Below are positions 11,400-21,685 of a stretch of 64,000 nucleotides of DNA, piece by piece. The notes under the pieces were generated by a model that saw only the letters and a list, made by a program, of their open reading frames with translations, did no database searches and was not told the DNA's origin. Numbering within the stretch: the first letter of the stretch is position 1; the number at the start of each line of letters is the position of its first letter. Location: positions 25,889,346 to 25,953,345 of the forward strand of contig CM024766.1 in the NCBI GenBank assembly GCA_014218235.1, in the 5' to 3' direction. This stretch comes from Colocasia esculenta. Lineage: Eukaryota > Streptophyta > Magnoliopsida > Alismatales > Araceae. A program made the translations under genes and the position numbers.

Positions 11400-11690
11400 T
11401 TTTGAAGTTAACGTCAAGGTGGTAGCTGTCTACATTAATGTTAACGTCTATAGATTGGCTGTTGATAACTATAGACGTACACTCAGTGGACGTTGATATC
11501 TCGCCCCGAGACACCCCTATCAGACCTCGAGATCCGGTCAATGTCCTGGTGGTCGACGTCTATTTTGAATTAGGCGGTAAGGAATGTGGACGTCTATCTT
11601 TTCTCTGGTCGTTAGCCGCCACCCTTTGGCTGCTTACTTGATGCAGACGCCCATCGATGTGGACGCCAATTGCTCTGTTCACAGTCTTCA
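11400..11690. promoter_or_regulatory. Word cluster upstream of the PMD gene (GACGTC type)
   Basis: TTAACGTCAAGG, TTAACGTCTATAG, TATAGACGTACAC, TGGACGTTGA, GGTCGACGTC, TGGACGTC, GCAGACGCC and GTGGACGCC lie 200-490 bases before the PMD start codon (11205), upstream of a pyrimidine-rich leader (11215-11390 on the minus strand). In family 2 the corresponding place (43380-43495) carries TCGCGA words. Confidence 0.7.
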
Positions 11691-11867
11691 CAGAACTCTC
11701 AATTCAGCTTGTTTGGAGCCCCATTGGAACACAATGCAATGCCATTCCACACATTCAATCAATTCAACACAATTGAACACGAACCTACTCATTGTTTAGT
11801 CATTCAACTTGTGTTACACTTATTTGGAGTTGAGAAAGTACATCATTTCGCTCTACGAGCAATATAA

Positions 11868-13354
11868 AAAATCACAAGAAATAGGGCGAATAGTGTCAAT
11901 GTACTCCTCATACTTCCATATATCCTCCCAACTCTCCTGCAATGCCTGGCCCACCTACTTACTCACTGTATACCTTTCCCAAGTCTTCTTAGCCTTCTTC
12001 ATAAGCTTCTCGTTCTTTCCCGCAATGATCATATCGGTACAGTGGGAGGAAGCTGGAATTCCCCGTGGTATTCCAAGCTGATACTGGCACCGATGTGGTT
12101 GGTACACCACCATCTGATCTGCACCCGCCAGCCATAAATCTCTGTCCTCCCTGGTTCGCACCCTGAACTCAATAGTCCTCATAAACAGTGGCCTGACAAT
12201 GAAATCCTCAACTGGGAAGTACCCCAGGTAATCACGCCAGGCGTCTATGCTCTTCAAGTGTGCTGTCACACACTTGATCTCATCTTCTGGCTCATACCAT
12301 CCCTGCTGCAATGCACTGAACTCTGAAGGAAGATTCTGGAGGGGGTAGGTTGCTTCTCAGCAAAATCAAATTTTAAATGAGCTTCCATCCATACCTGGTG
12401 CAGGAACAAGCTCCCGCATGTGCGTCCGCCTAGGCGCATCGTGGTCAGGGAGCTGTAGAGGTGCGCCAGCACTGCAGGGGCAAGTGACTACCCGCGCCAC
12501 AGCAGAGAAAAGATCCCCACATGTTCGTAGAGGAGGAAGTCGCCACTAGTGGGGAACAAAAACACTCCAGCTAGACAGAGTGTCAGTCCTCGGGTCGGCC
12601 TCTCTCCGCCAATTTCCCTTGCATGCTGGATCAACCACCAGGCCAGTCGGTCCAGGAAGATCCCATGTTTGTTCATCATCCTCAGCACCTCCTTCTTGTC
12701 CCGTACGATGTCCGCGAGGATCTCTTCCCACGGGAGAAGAGGACTCGTCACGTCATACTCTAAGCAGCGCCTCCACCCCATAAAAAATTCCACCTCTTCT
12801 AATAGCATGCTCGCTTCGAACCCCTGGAACATGAACATGTGTGTGTGCTGGTGCCACCGCTCCACAAGCACTCCCGGGGCGTTGAAGCCCCACCACATAT
12901 CTTTCATGTTCTTCGCCAGCACTACCATGAAATTAAAATTCCATATTCCGATGAAGCTTGTCATGTCCAGGGTTATTGCATTCATCAGATTCACGGGCCA
13001 AGAGAAGGCCCGTATTTGGCCTTGGCTTGGGAAGGCAGGCACCTCCTGCATTAAGAAGTGCTGTAAGAAGAGGTTTGTGGCGTTTTCAGTATAGAAAGAA
13101 CAGAAATGAACAATACTTACCTCTCCATTGGCCAGTCTGGTGCTTAGATACCCCGGAACCTTGCTCAGAATCCTTGGGTTCATGCTCATGGTCTTTCCGG
13201 TCGATGAAGAGGCCATGTTTTCCGCTTCAGTCCGTCCTTGGGTCCTCTGTTTCATAGTTGGGAAAGGAGAGGACGGAGGAAGAAGATGGAAGAGTCCTTG
13301 TAGACTCCCAATACCTATTTTTTCGGCCTGATCCATTGGCAAGTAAACATCCAT
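11868..13354 (-). pseudogene. DUF7745-like gene on the antisense strand of the Tat element
   Basis: Three exons can be joined in frame: 13354-13121 (donor GTAAGT; Ser/Thr-rich N terminus with MASSSTGKT), 13060-12395 (acceptor TTACAG) and 12305 to about 11868. Visible features are RWHQHTHMFMFQGFEAS then LLEEVEF, a hydrophobic LCLAGVFLFP block, LAPAVLAHLYSSL and a terminal YQPHRCQYQLGIP block. These resemble the FTFPDYQ...LEE, LFP, ...LADTY and YNPxLAxxQLGYP landmarks I know from plant DUF7745 proteins of unknown function, often found with transposons. One TAG (12486-12488, probable former CAG) and a TAG near 11958 interrupt it. An in-frame ATG at 13216 is an alternative start. Same order and orientation as in family 2. 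Confidence 0.55.
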
Positions 13355-13359
13355 ATCGT

Positions 13360-13440
13360 TGGACGCCAGTTTACTGTTAACGGCGGCATATGTTGACGTT
13401 AATGATAAATTGGCGGCAATCGGGGTGGACGTTTACATCT
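13360..13440. promoter_or_regulatory. Word cluster directly upstream of the DUF7745-like gene
   Basis: TTGGACGCCAG, GTTAACGGCGGC, GTTGACGTTAA, TTGGCGGCAA and GTGGACGTTTAC occur in 80 bases just before the first ATG (13354). In family 2 the same position (45335-45430) carries TCGCGA-type words. Confidence 0.7.
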
Positions 13441-14441
13441 CGGAATTTTAAAAGTTTTATATGGTCATTATATTCTTATATTGTGCTTCAAGTTGTCTTG
13501 CAGATATTTAAGCATAAGACGCGCTTCAACTTCGAAACACTCATGTGACCATGAGTGTCACATAGGTATGTCTAACATAGAACCCCACGAGAGGCGAATA
13601 ACTTGGCGACCGTGAACCTGAGTTTCCCCTTTGCCAAAAACAATGATGGGTTTGCGATCTCTCAGTTATTCGTATGGCCTTAGAATTTTCCTTTGGTTCT
13701 AACTTGCATTTTAGATAGGAAACCCACACCAGCATGCACTGCTAACCGCTTTCTTGCTAACTCCAAAAAAAAAAAAAAATGGAGATGTTTCTCAATCACT
13801 TTGTGGCTCCCCAGTTCAGGTGGCCTACCGGGTCAGCACCTCTTTTATATTTGAGCTGATTTTGGGCCTTTGTTGTCCCCCCTTTGGGAACTTGTGCCAC
13901 CATGCATATCACAAGTAATCAAGCAGCCTTGTTGAGTTCACGTGAACCTTCGCCAGTCATGAGTTTATTTCTGGACTTTAGGCTTTCCAAACATTGATTC
14001 CAGTTAGAATCTTTTAATAGTCCTTTGAGAGATCAACCAATCCCTTGTCTCCACAACCCCCTAAATTTAGACAGACGTCCTAATTAGGTCAGCGAGCCCA
14101 CACGAGCTCCGGTTATGAGACCTCCTCGATTCAACCGTCATATTACAACTCCTTTGACTCAGACACACCAGAAACTAGTCAAAGTCCAACACGGCAATGC
14201 CAGGGACCCTAACAGTGGGTTGCAGTTGTAGTTACACAGGTAGATTACCTTCCTCTTATCCACATTTGACTCTCAGATGATTCGTCATTTGTTTCTAGCC
14301 TAAATCTTTCGTATGGCTTGCTAGAATTCCAATCCTCGGAGATTGCCCTTCTATTAAATATCCGCGTCCTTTGTTTATCGAGACACCAACCATTCAGTCC
14401 GCTCTGCTCCCCTGCAAGACCGGATGTCTTGGAGGGGCATT
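13441..14441 (+). other. Non-coding 3' region of Tat family 1, with polypurine tract
   Basis: No open frame is supported. The block near 13590-13640 (GAATAACTTGGCGACCGTGAACCTGAG split by spacers, then TTTCCCC) resembles one in family 2 at about 45690-45810. The last bases, CTTGGAGGGGCATT, form the polypurine tract before TGTAGA at 14442. An A run (14 bases) lies at 13767-13780. Confidence 0.6.
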
Positions 14442-15703
14442 TGTAGATGGAAGATTTGGCCCATCCCTACGTGGTTCCATGGCCCAATAAGGCCCGTTGA
14501 CCATTTGTTGACTTGCCTCGGATCCCATGTAGACGGTAGCATCGACTGCCGCTAACTTCATGTTGGCGGCAATACCCCTAGATGCCGACTCTGGTTGGCG
14601 TCCACTTATGTTGACGCCTTCATGGGGTTGGTGGCGTCATCGTTTGAAGTCAACCTGGTTTTACTTGGTCTGTGCAACTGCCTGAGATTCCAGCCCACTT
14701 GCGCCATTCTCTCGGCCATGCAACGCATATAGCCATTCCCAACGGGTATATGGGCCACCTTGGCACCCCATTGACCTAGTAAAAATCCTACTTGGCTCCT
14801 CCTTATTGGTTGGAGCATAAACACAAGGATTGCCAACTGTGCAAGTGTGTTTCTTCACACTTGAGCATCCAAGGCTCTGAACTCTGACCCCACTGCCTAT
14901 TTATGTCCCCCCTTGGCCTTCTAAGTGGGGGGGGGGGGGGGGGGGGGAGAGGCTGGCCGTCCACACTTTGTCACTTGAAGAGAAGAGAGAGAAAAGTGCA
15001 CCCTGCCTTCCAACATCCTTCTTCCTCTTCCTCTCATCATTTGGGACATCTAGGAGGCTTCATCCTAAGCTGAAGGAGCCCAGCAAGGAGTCAACAACGC
15101 CAAAAAGGAGGATCATCTCCCTTCTTCTTCTCCTCCTCTTCTCTTTCTCTCTCCTTAGTCTTTACATGCTTCACACACTCACATACACACCCTAGCACGT
15201 AGGGCACCTTCCTACACACCTAAAAGGGTTTCCAAACCAAAAACGGACGGAAGAAGGTGGTCATAACACTTGGCCACCCCTCTTCTCAAGCCCGTAACTG
15301 GTATAGGACTCTCCTTTTGGGCCTTTTCCTTTCGTTTTGAACATTCACTACATTCCTTAGAGTCTAATAGAGTCTTTCTTTTGTGGCAGGAACACTTGGA
15401 CAAGACCGTGGAGCTCTCATTCTTTGGCCGGCCGAAGAAGGAGAAGTTGGAGTCCCATAATCCACCGCTACGCGAGGCTACTGCACCTACATGATGACAA
15501 CACCTCCTTGGGCACAGGTAAGGCCCTGGCGATCGCAACATCTCCCTTTCCTTTGTGGTTTTCTTTGTTTTCTCCTCAGTCAACTCGGTCAACTGGCGAG
15601 TCAACGAGGACAACCAACAACCCTTCATCGCCAATGAGGGAGCGGCGACGTTCGTGAACGATCGGAGGATCCTACAGTCACTGGGAGTGTGGCGAACGAC
15701 TCG
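14442..15703 (+). repeat. 3' LTR of Tat family 1 (first of three tandem LTRs)
   Basis: It begins TGTAGATGGA after the polypurine tract and ends ...AACGACTCG, lacking the final TCTACA. It has a 21-base G run (14927-14947) just after the TATTTAT box. It is fused directly to the next LTR. Confidence 0.85.
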
Positions 15704-16926
15704 TAGACTCGAGATTTGGCCCATCCCCGCGTGGTTCCATGGTCCAATACGGCCCGTTTGACCATTTGTTGACTTGCCTCAGATCCCATGTAGACGGCAG
15801 CATCGACTGCCACTAACTTCATGTTGGCGGTAATACCCCTGGACGCCAACTCTGGTTGGCGGCATCATCGTTTGATGTCAACCTGGTTTTACCTGCTCTA
15901 CGCAACTGCTCGAGATTCCAGCCCACTTTTTCCATTCTCTCGGCCATGCAACGCATATAGCCATTCCCAACGGGTATATGGGCCACCTTGGCACCCCATT
16001 GACCCAGTAAAAATTCTTCTTGGCCTCTCCTCATTGGTTGGAGCATAAACACATGGATTGCCAAGTGTGCAAGCGTGTTTCTTCACACTTGAGCATCTAA
16101 GGCTCTGAAGCTCCGACCCCACTGCCTATTTATGTCCCCCCTTCGCGTTCTAAGTGAGGGGGGGAGAGGCTGGATGTCCACACTTTGTCACTTGGAGAGA
16201 AGAGAGAGAAAAGTGCACCCTACCTTCGATCATCCTTCTTCCTCTTCCTCTCATCATTTGGGACGTCTAGGAGGCTTCATCCCGAGCTAGAGAAGCCCAA
16301 CAAGGAGTCAACAACACCAAACAAGGAGGATCATCTCCCTTCATCTCCTCCTCTTCTCTTTCTCTCTCCTTAGTCTTTACATGCTTCACACACTCACATA
16401 CACACCCTAGGCACGTAGGGCACCTTCCTACACACATAAAATAGGGTTTCCCAACCAAAAAACGGAGCGAAGAAGGGTGGTCATAACACTTGGCCACCCG
16501 TCTTCTCAAGCCCGTAACCGATACGGAACTCTCCTTTTGGGCCTTTTCCTTTCGTTTTGAACATTCACTACATTCCTTAGAGTCTAATAGAGTCTTTTTT
16601 TTGTGGCAGGAACACTTAGACAAGACCGTGGAGCTCTCGTTCTTTGGCCGGCTGAAGAAGGAGAAGTTGGAGTCCCACAATCCACCGCTACGCGAGGCTA
16701 CTACACCAACATGATCACAACACCTCGTTGGGCACAGCTAAGACCCTGGCGATTGCAACATCTCCATTCCCTTTGTGGTTTTCTTTGTTTTCTCCTCAGT
16801 CAACTTGGTCAACCGGTGAGTCAACGAGGTCAACCAACAACCCTTCATCGCCAACGAGGGAGCGGCGACGTTCGTGAACAACCGGAGGATCCTACAGTCA
16901 CTGGGAGTGCGGCGAACGACTCATCG
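15704..16926 (+). repeat. Second tandem LTR copy, no internal region
   Basis: It begins TAGACTCGAG, missing the leading TG, immediately after AACGACTCG of the previous copy. It lacks 33 bases of the word cluster relative to the 5' LTR and ends AACGACTCATCG. Confidence 0.85.
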
Positions 16927-18138
16927 TAGACTCGAGATTTGGCCCATCCCCGCGTGGTTCCATGGCCCAATAAGGCCCGTTTTACCATTTGTTGACTTGC
17001 CTCGGATCCCATGTAGACGACATAATCTACTGCCACTAACTTCTTGTTGGCGGCAATACCCCTGGACGCCGACTCTGGTTGGCGGCATCATCGTTTGACG
17101 TCAACCTGGTTTTACCTGGTCTGCGCAACTGCCCAAGATTCCAGCCCACTTGGGCCATTCTCTCGGCCATGCAACACATATACCCATTCCTAACGAGTAT
17201 ATGGGCCACCTTGGCACCCCATTGACCCAGTAAAAATCGTACTTGGCCTCTCCTCATTGGTTGAAGCATAAACACATGGATTGCCAAGTGTGCAAGCATG
17301 TTTCTTCACACTTGAGCATCTAAGGCTCTGAAGCTCTGACCCCATTACCTATTTATGTCCCCCCTTCGCCTTCTAAGTGAGGGGGGAGAGGCTGGATGTC
17401 CGCACTTTGTCACTTGGAGAGAAGAGAGAGAAAAATGCACCCTACCCTCCATCATCCTTCTTCCTCTTCCTCTCATCATTTGGGACGTCTGGGAGGCTTC
17501 ATCCTGAGCTGGAGGTGCCCAGCAAGGAGTCAACAACGCCAAACAAGGAGGATCATCTCCCTTCTTCTCCTCCTCTTCTCTTTCTCTCTCCTTAGTCTTT
17601 ACATGCTTCACACACTCACATACACACCCTAGGCACGTAGGGCACCTTCCTACACACATAAATAGGGTTTCCCACCAAAAAACGGAGCGAAGAAGGGTGG
17701 TCATAACACTTGGCCACCCGTCTTCTCAAGCCCGTAACCGATACGGAACTCTCCTTTTGGGCCTTTTCCTTTCGTTTTGACATTCACTACATTCCTTAGA
17801 GTCTAATAGAGTCTTTTTTTTGTGACAGGAACACTTAGACAAGACCGTGGAGCTCTCGTTCTTTGGCCGGCTGAAGAAGGAGAAGTTGGAGTCCCACAAT
17901 CCACCGCTACGCGAGGCTACTACACCAACATGATCACAACACCTCGTTGGGCACAGGTAAGGCCCTGGCGATCGCAACATCTCCCTTTCCTTTGTGGTTT
18001 TCTTTGTTTTCTTCTCAGTCAACCGGGAGTCAACTAGGTCAACAAACAACCCTTCATCGCCAATGAGGGAGCGGCGACGTTCGTGAACGATCGGAGGATC
18101 CCACAGTCACTGGGAGTGCGGCGAACGACTCGTCTACA
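16927..18138 (+). repeat. Third tandem LTR copy, complete right end
   Basis: It begins TAGACTCGAG like the second copy, shares that copy's 33-base deletion and ends with the intact TCTACA. The shared deletion and shared start show that copies two and three are closest relatives. Confidence 0.85.
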
Positions 18139-19399
18139 CAGTGTTCACCCAATTTCTAAAGGACCATGGGTTTCTATCCCAATGGACACCTCCTTATACA
18201 CCTCAGCTTAATGGTGTATCAGAAAGGAGGAATTCACACAATGTTGGATATGGTGCGATCCATGATGAGTTTTGCCAACCTACCCATATCATTTTGGGGA
18301 TATGTCCTATAAACCGCAGCTTACCTTCTGAACCGAGTTCCAATTAAGATGGTAGTGTCTACTCCATATGAGATATGGAAAGGGAAGAAGCCCGATCTTA
18401 ATGTTATTAAGATTTGGGGCTGCCTTGCCCACGTTAAGATACACAATCCCGATAAATTGGAATCAAGGTCAGAATGGTCCATATTCGTGGGATACCCCAA
18501 AGAAACTTGTGGGTATTACTTCTATCACCCTGAGGACCAAAAGGTCTTTGTTGCCAAGAGAGTAGTGTTTCTTGAGAAGGAACACATTCTTGGTGGAAAC
18601 AGTGGGAGTGTGATAGAATTGAGTGAGGTTGGGGAACCTAGCTCAAGCACCATTCTACAAGAAGAATTTGTTCAGGTACCTATCACAAAATTTCCAAATT
18701 TGTGTAGGTCAAGTAGAGTTCCTATCCCTCCCGAAAGATATGTGGGACATATCAAGGGACAAGACTCCAAGGATATTGATCCTCAAACCTACGAGGAGGC
18801 TATTATGAGCATAGACTCCAAGAAATGGCAAGAGGCCATGAATTCTGAGATGGATTCCATGTACTCCAACCAGGTTTGTAACCTAGTTGATGCACCTGAG
18901 GGTATTGTACCCATTGGGTGCAAATGGATCTTCAAGAAGAAGATTGGAGTAGATGGAAAGGTAGAGACCTTTAAGGCAAGACTTGTGGCAAAAGGATATC
19001 GTCAAAGGCAAGGTATTGACTATGATGAAACCTTCTCTCCCATCGCCATGCTAAATTCTATAAGAATTTTATTGGCCATTGCAGCATACCATGACTATGA
19101 GATCTGACAGATGGATTAAAAAACCGCATTCCTCAATGGCAACCTTGAGGAAGAGGTGTATATGATACAGCTTGATGGATTCATTTTTGAGAAAAAGTCC
19201 AGATAAGGTGTCCATGTTGCTTTAGTCTATTTATGGACAAAAGCAAGCTACTTGAAATTGGAACATAAGGTTTGATGAGGTAATCAGATCTTATAACTTT
19301 GTTAAGAACGGAGATGAGCCTTGTGTATATAGGAAGGTAAGTGGGAGTGTTATCATTTTCTTGGTGTTGTATGTGGATGACATCCTCATCATTGGAAAT
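18139..19399 (+). pseudogene. Copia integrase C terminus and RT N terminus, cut by SIRE insertion
   Basis: It starts inside integrase (FLKDHGFLSQWTPPYTPQLNG), then a 252-residue open frame (18349-19107) covers the integrase tail (STPYEIWKGKKP, FVGYPKETCGYYFYHPEDQK) and the start of RT (WIFKKKIGVDGKVETFKARL, DETFSPIAM). Stops follow (around 19106 and later). The readable RT ends at YVDDILIIGN (19367-19399), exactly where the SIRE LTR begins. Close in sequence to the minus-strand copia at 52848-55760. It would have encoded integration and reverse transcription functions; it is dead and lacks both ends. The LTR-array right end abuts it at 18138. Confidence 0.8.
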
Positions 19400-19619
19400 T
19401 GATGATCAGTTCATCCCCATAAAATTTCATGAATTATATATTTATTTTGGTGATTAACAAAACTCCAGTAAAGATTTTTCTAACAAGTTTTATGAAGCTT
19501 AGTCACAGGAATTAAGTCAACCGAAATCAAGAAAATTCTATAAGTAATTTATACACTGTATCTTTTAGAGTTCAGAGCATATAATTTTTCTAAGTACACA
19601 TCGACTTGCCTTGTAGAAC

Positions 19620-20470
19620 AACGATTTCTATCATAGCATAACGATTTCATAAGTTGTGTTAAGGATTGCATAGCATAACAATTTCATAAGACTTTGCAGA
19701 GCATAATGATTTCATAAGTATCATATCGATTTTGGGTTTATAACGATTTTCTCTAACAACGATTCGATAAGGGAATATAACAATTTAATCTTCGTAACGA
19801 TTTGTTAAGTGAGAACAACGATTTGCTCTCACAACAATTCGATAAGTGAATATAACGATTTGATCTTCGTAACGATTTGTTAAGTGAGAACAACGATTTT
19901 CTCTCACAACGATTTGTTAAGTGAGAACAAAGATTTGCTCTCACAACGACTCGATAAGTGAATATAACGATTTGATCTTCGTAACGATTTATTAAGTCAG
20001 AGAAACGATTTGCTCTCACAACGATTTGTTAAGTGAGAACAACAATTTGCTCTCACAACGATTCGATAAGTGAATATAACGATTTGGTCTCAGAACGATT
20101 TGATAAGTTTCACATCGACTTGGTCACTGCAACGATCTGACAAGTTACATAACGATTTAGTCGCTGTAACGACTCGATGAGTCACACAACAATTTTGTTG
20201 CTGTAACGATTCAATAAGTCACAATAACGACTTCATTAGTGTAATGATTCGATGAAGTAAACAACTATTTGATCACTACATCAATTCGATAAGTAAAACA
20301 ACGATTCGATACCTGCAACGATTTGCTCATAACGATTTGCTTATAATGACTTGCTTATACTCTCATAACGATTTGTCTCTACAATGATTTGATTATGATT
20401 GTATAACGACTTGTGTTCACATCAACTTGTTTATGGATGAATAATGATTTACATAAACAACGACTTAATA
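19620..20470 (+). promoter_or_regulatory. AACGATT word array upstream of the LTR TATA box
   Basis: About 45 copies of AACGATTTG/AACGATTCG and variants (AATGATT, AACGACT) recur about every 17-21 bases, mostly in one orientation, alternating with GATAAGTGAATAT, CTTCGT, GTTAAGTGAGAAC and CTCTCAC spacers. It ends about 125 bases before TATATAA at 20595. The 3' LTR keeps a shorter version (30978-31355). Confidence 0.85.
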
Positions 20471-20594
20471 TTCAAATATATTTCAAATATTTTGAAAGTC
20501 AAAGTCTTCTTGCATGTCTCTCTGATATCTATGCATTTAATACTACTGTACATTTCACTGCAGTACATATCTGAAGATCTTCTACTCTCATGCT

Positions 20595-20601
20595 TATATA
20601 A
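20595..20601 (+). promoter_or_regulatory. SIRE LTR TATA box
   Basis: TATATAA in the context TGCTTATATAAGAAACAC, about 125 bases after the word array. The expected promoter position within the LTR fits. Confidence 0.65.
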
Positions 20602-21624
20602 GAAACACTTTTAGAAAAGCAGAATGATGTTTCTATTTTAGTGAAAAGTCTTACTACACGAATTCTAACGTTGACTGACAACAAGAGACAACATAGTTGT
20701 CTATAGTTTGGTATTTATTGTGTGCAGGTCTCTGAATGCACATCTCCATACAACGTTGGACAATATAGAAGCTGAAGGATATCAAGGAAGATCTTCTCTT
20801 TTTACGTGCAAGGAACGTAAAGGACTATTGATTGGAAGCTCACCTATTCCATGCAGTCTAACGTATACCAGAGCTAGAGACAATGGTCATCTCAATGACT
20901 ACTTCAGTAAGAGAAGATATTTATAGAAGACTGAAGACTCTTTGGGTGGACAATAGAAGAGAGTTCCTAGAGCATTCAAAATTGAACAGAAATCTTGCGC
21001 ATCAGAGTCTTAGCAAAAGAGCTTCTTGTTTTCATTCCAATCATCTATAGCTCTTGCTCTCCATTCTTCATGTTCTTAACCTTTAGAGAGCCACTGAGTT
21101 CTGAGAAACTTTGTCATTGCAGATCTTTCTCTCTCAGTCCTTGCCTCAGATCAACTAGTCCTTTATATGCTTGATCTAGGGGCATTTCACCTTTTTGACA
21201 ATCTTGTGAAGTTCCTCTTCAGGTTGTGAAGAGAAGACCTGCTGGAAGCAGGTGATGTGTATTCCCTTTGTGTTGAAGGAAGACCTGTGTATCAGGGTGT
21301 TGTATACCTCTTCGGGCTGAGAAGAGAAGGCCAGCTATTGCTGGATGTGTAATTGTCCTTGAGGGGGACTGTACCTTTGGGTAATGAAATCCTAAGTTGT
21401 TGCTCAGGGACTGAACGTAGAACTCTTTTGAAGAGGAGGTCCGAACCAGGATAAAATCCTTGTATCGTGTGATTGCCCGTTTATGATTGTTGTCTTTTCT
21501 TTATTACTAACACTAACAGTCATACGTAGTGTTTTGTATTGAACATTTTTGTTGACAGGTTTAGATAATCAAATTTTATGAATCCCATTCACCCCCCCTT
21601 TGGGCTTGCTAGCTGGGCAACAAG

Positions 21625-21636
21625 TGGTATCAGAGC
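21625..21636 (+). other. Primer binding site of the SIRE-type element
   Basis: TGGTATCAGAGC, an exact match to the plant initiator-Met tRNA primer site, two bases after the LTR end. Confidence 0.9.
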
Positions 21637-21685
21637 CAAGTCTCTTCGACAAAGAAGATCTCATGATCTGAAGAGAAAAGATTAA

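Larger units (their letters stand above)
7651..18138 (+). mobile_element. Tat-lineage Ty3/gypsy derivative (family 1) with antisense DUF7745 and PMD genes
   Basis: LTRs start TGTAGA and end TCTACA. A Tat-type primer site (TGGCGATCACTGTGGGA) follows the 5' LTR, and a polypurine tract (GGAGGGGCATT) precedes the 3' LTR at 14442. No gag, protease, RT or integrase is seen between 8899 and 14441. That region is occupied by two spliced genes on the minus strand, so the element would need polymerase proteins from another source. Two extra LTR copies extend the right end to 18138. No 5-bp target duplication is evident: the left flank is AAGAT within a gag remnant and the right flank is CAGTG within a copia remnant. 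Confidence 0.75.
19400..21622 (+). repeat. 5' LTR of the SIRE-type element
   Basis: It runs from TGATGATCAG to GCTGGGCAACA, 2223 bases. It holds the AACGATT array (19620-20470), TATATAA (20595-20601) and a transcribed part with repeated GAAGAGAAG..CTG blocks (21200-21360). The left flank GAAAT is the last readable host sequence. Confidence 0.85.

Noticed and set aside
12549..13094. 181-codon plus-strand open frame
   Set aside because: Complement of DUF7745-like exon 2, which is supported by splice sites and by a homologue in family 2.
19620..20470. CRISPR-like appearance of the AACGATT array
   Set aside because: Repeats are 7-9 bases with drifting spacers, inside a plant LTR with promoter and primer site. 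No cas genes and no conserved 25-35 base repeats.
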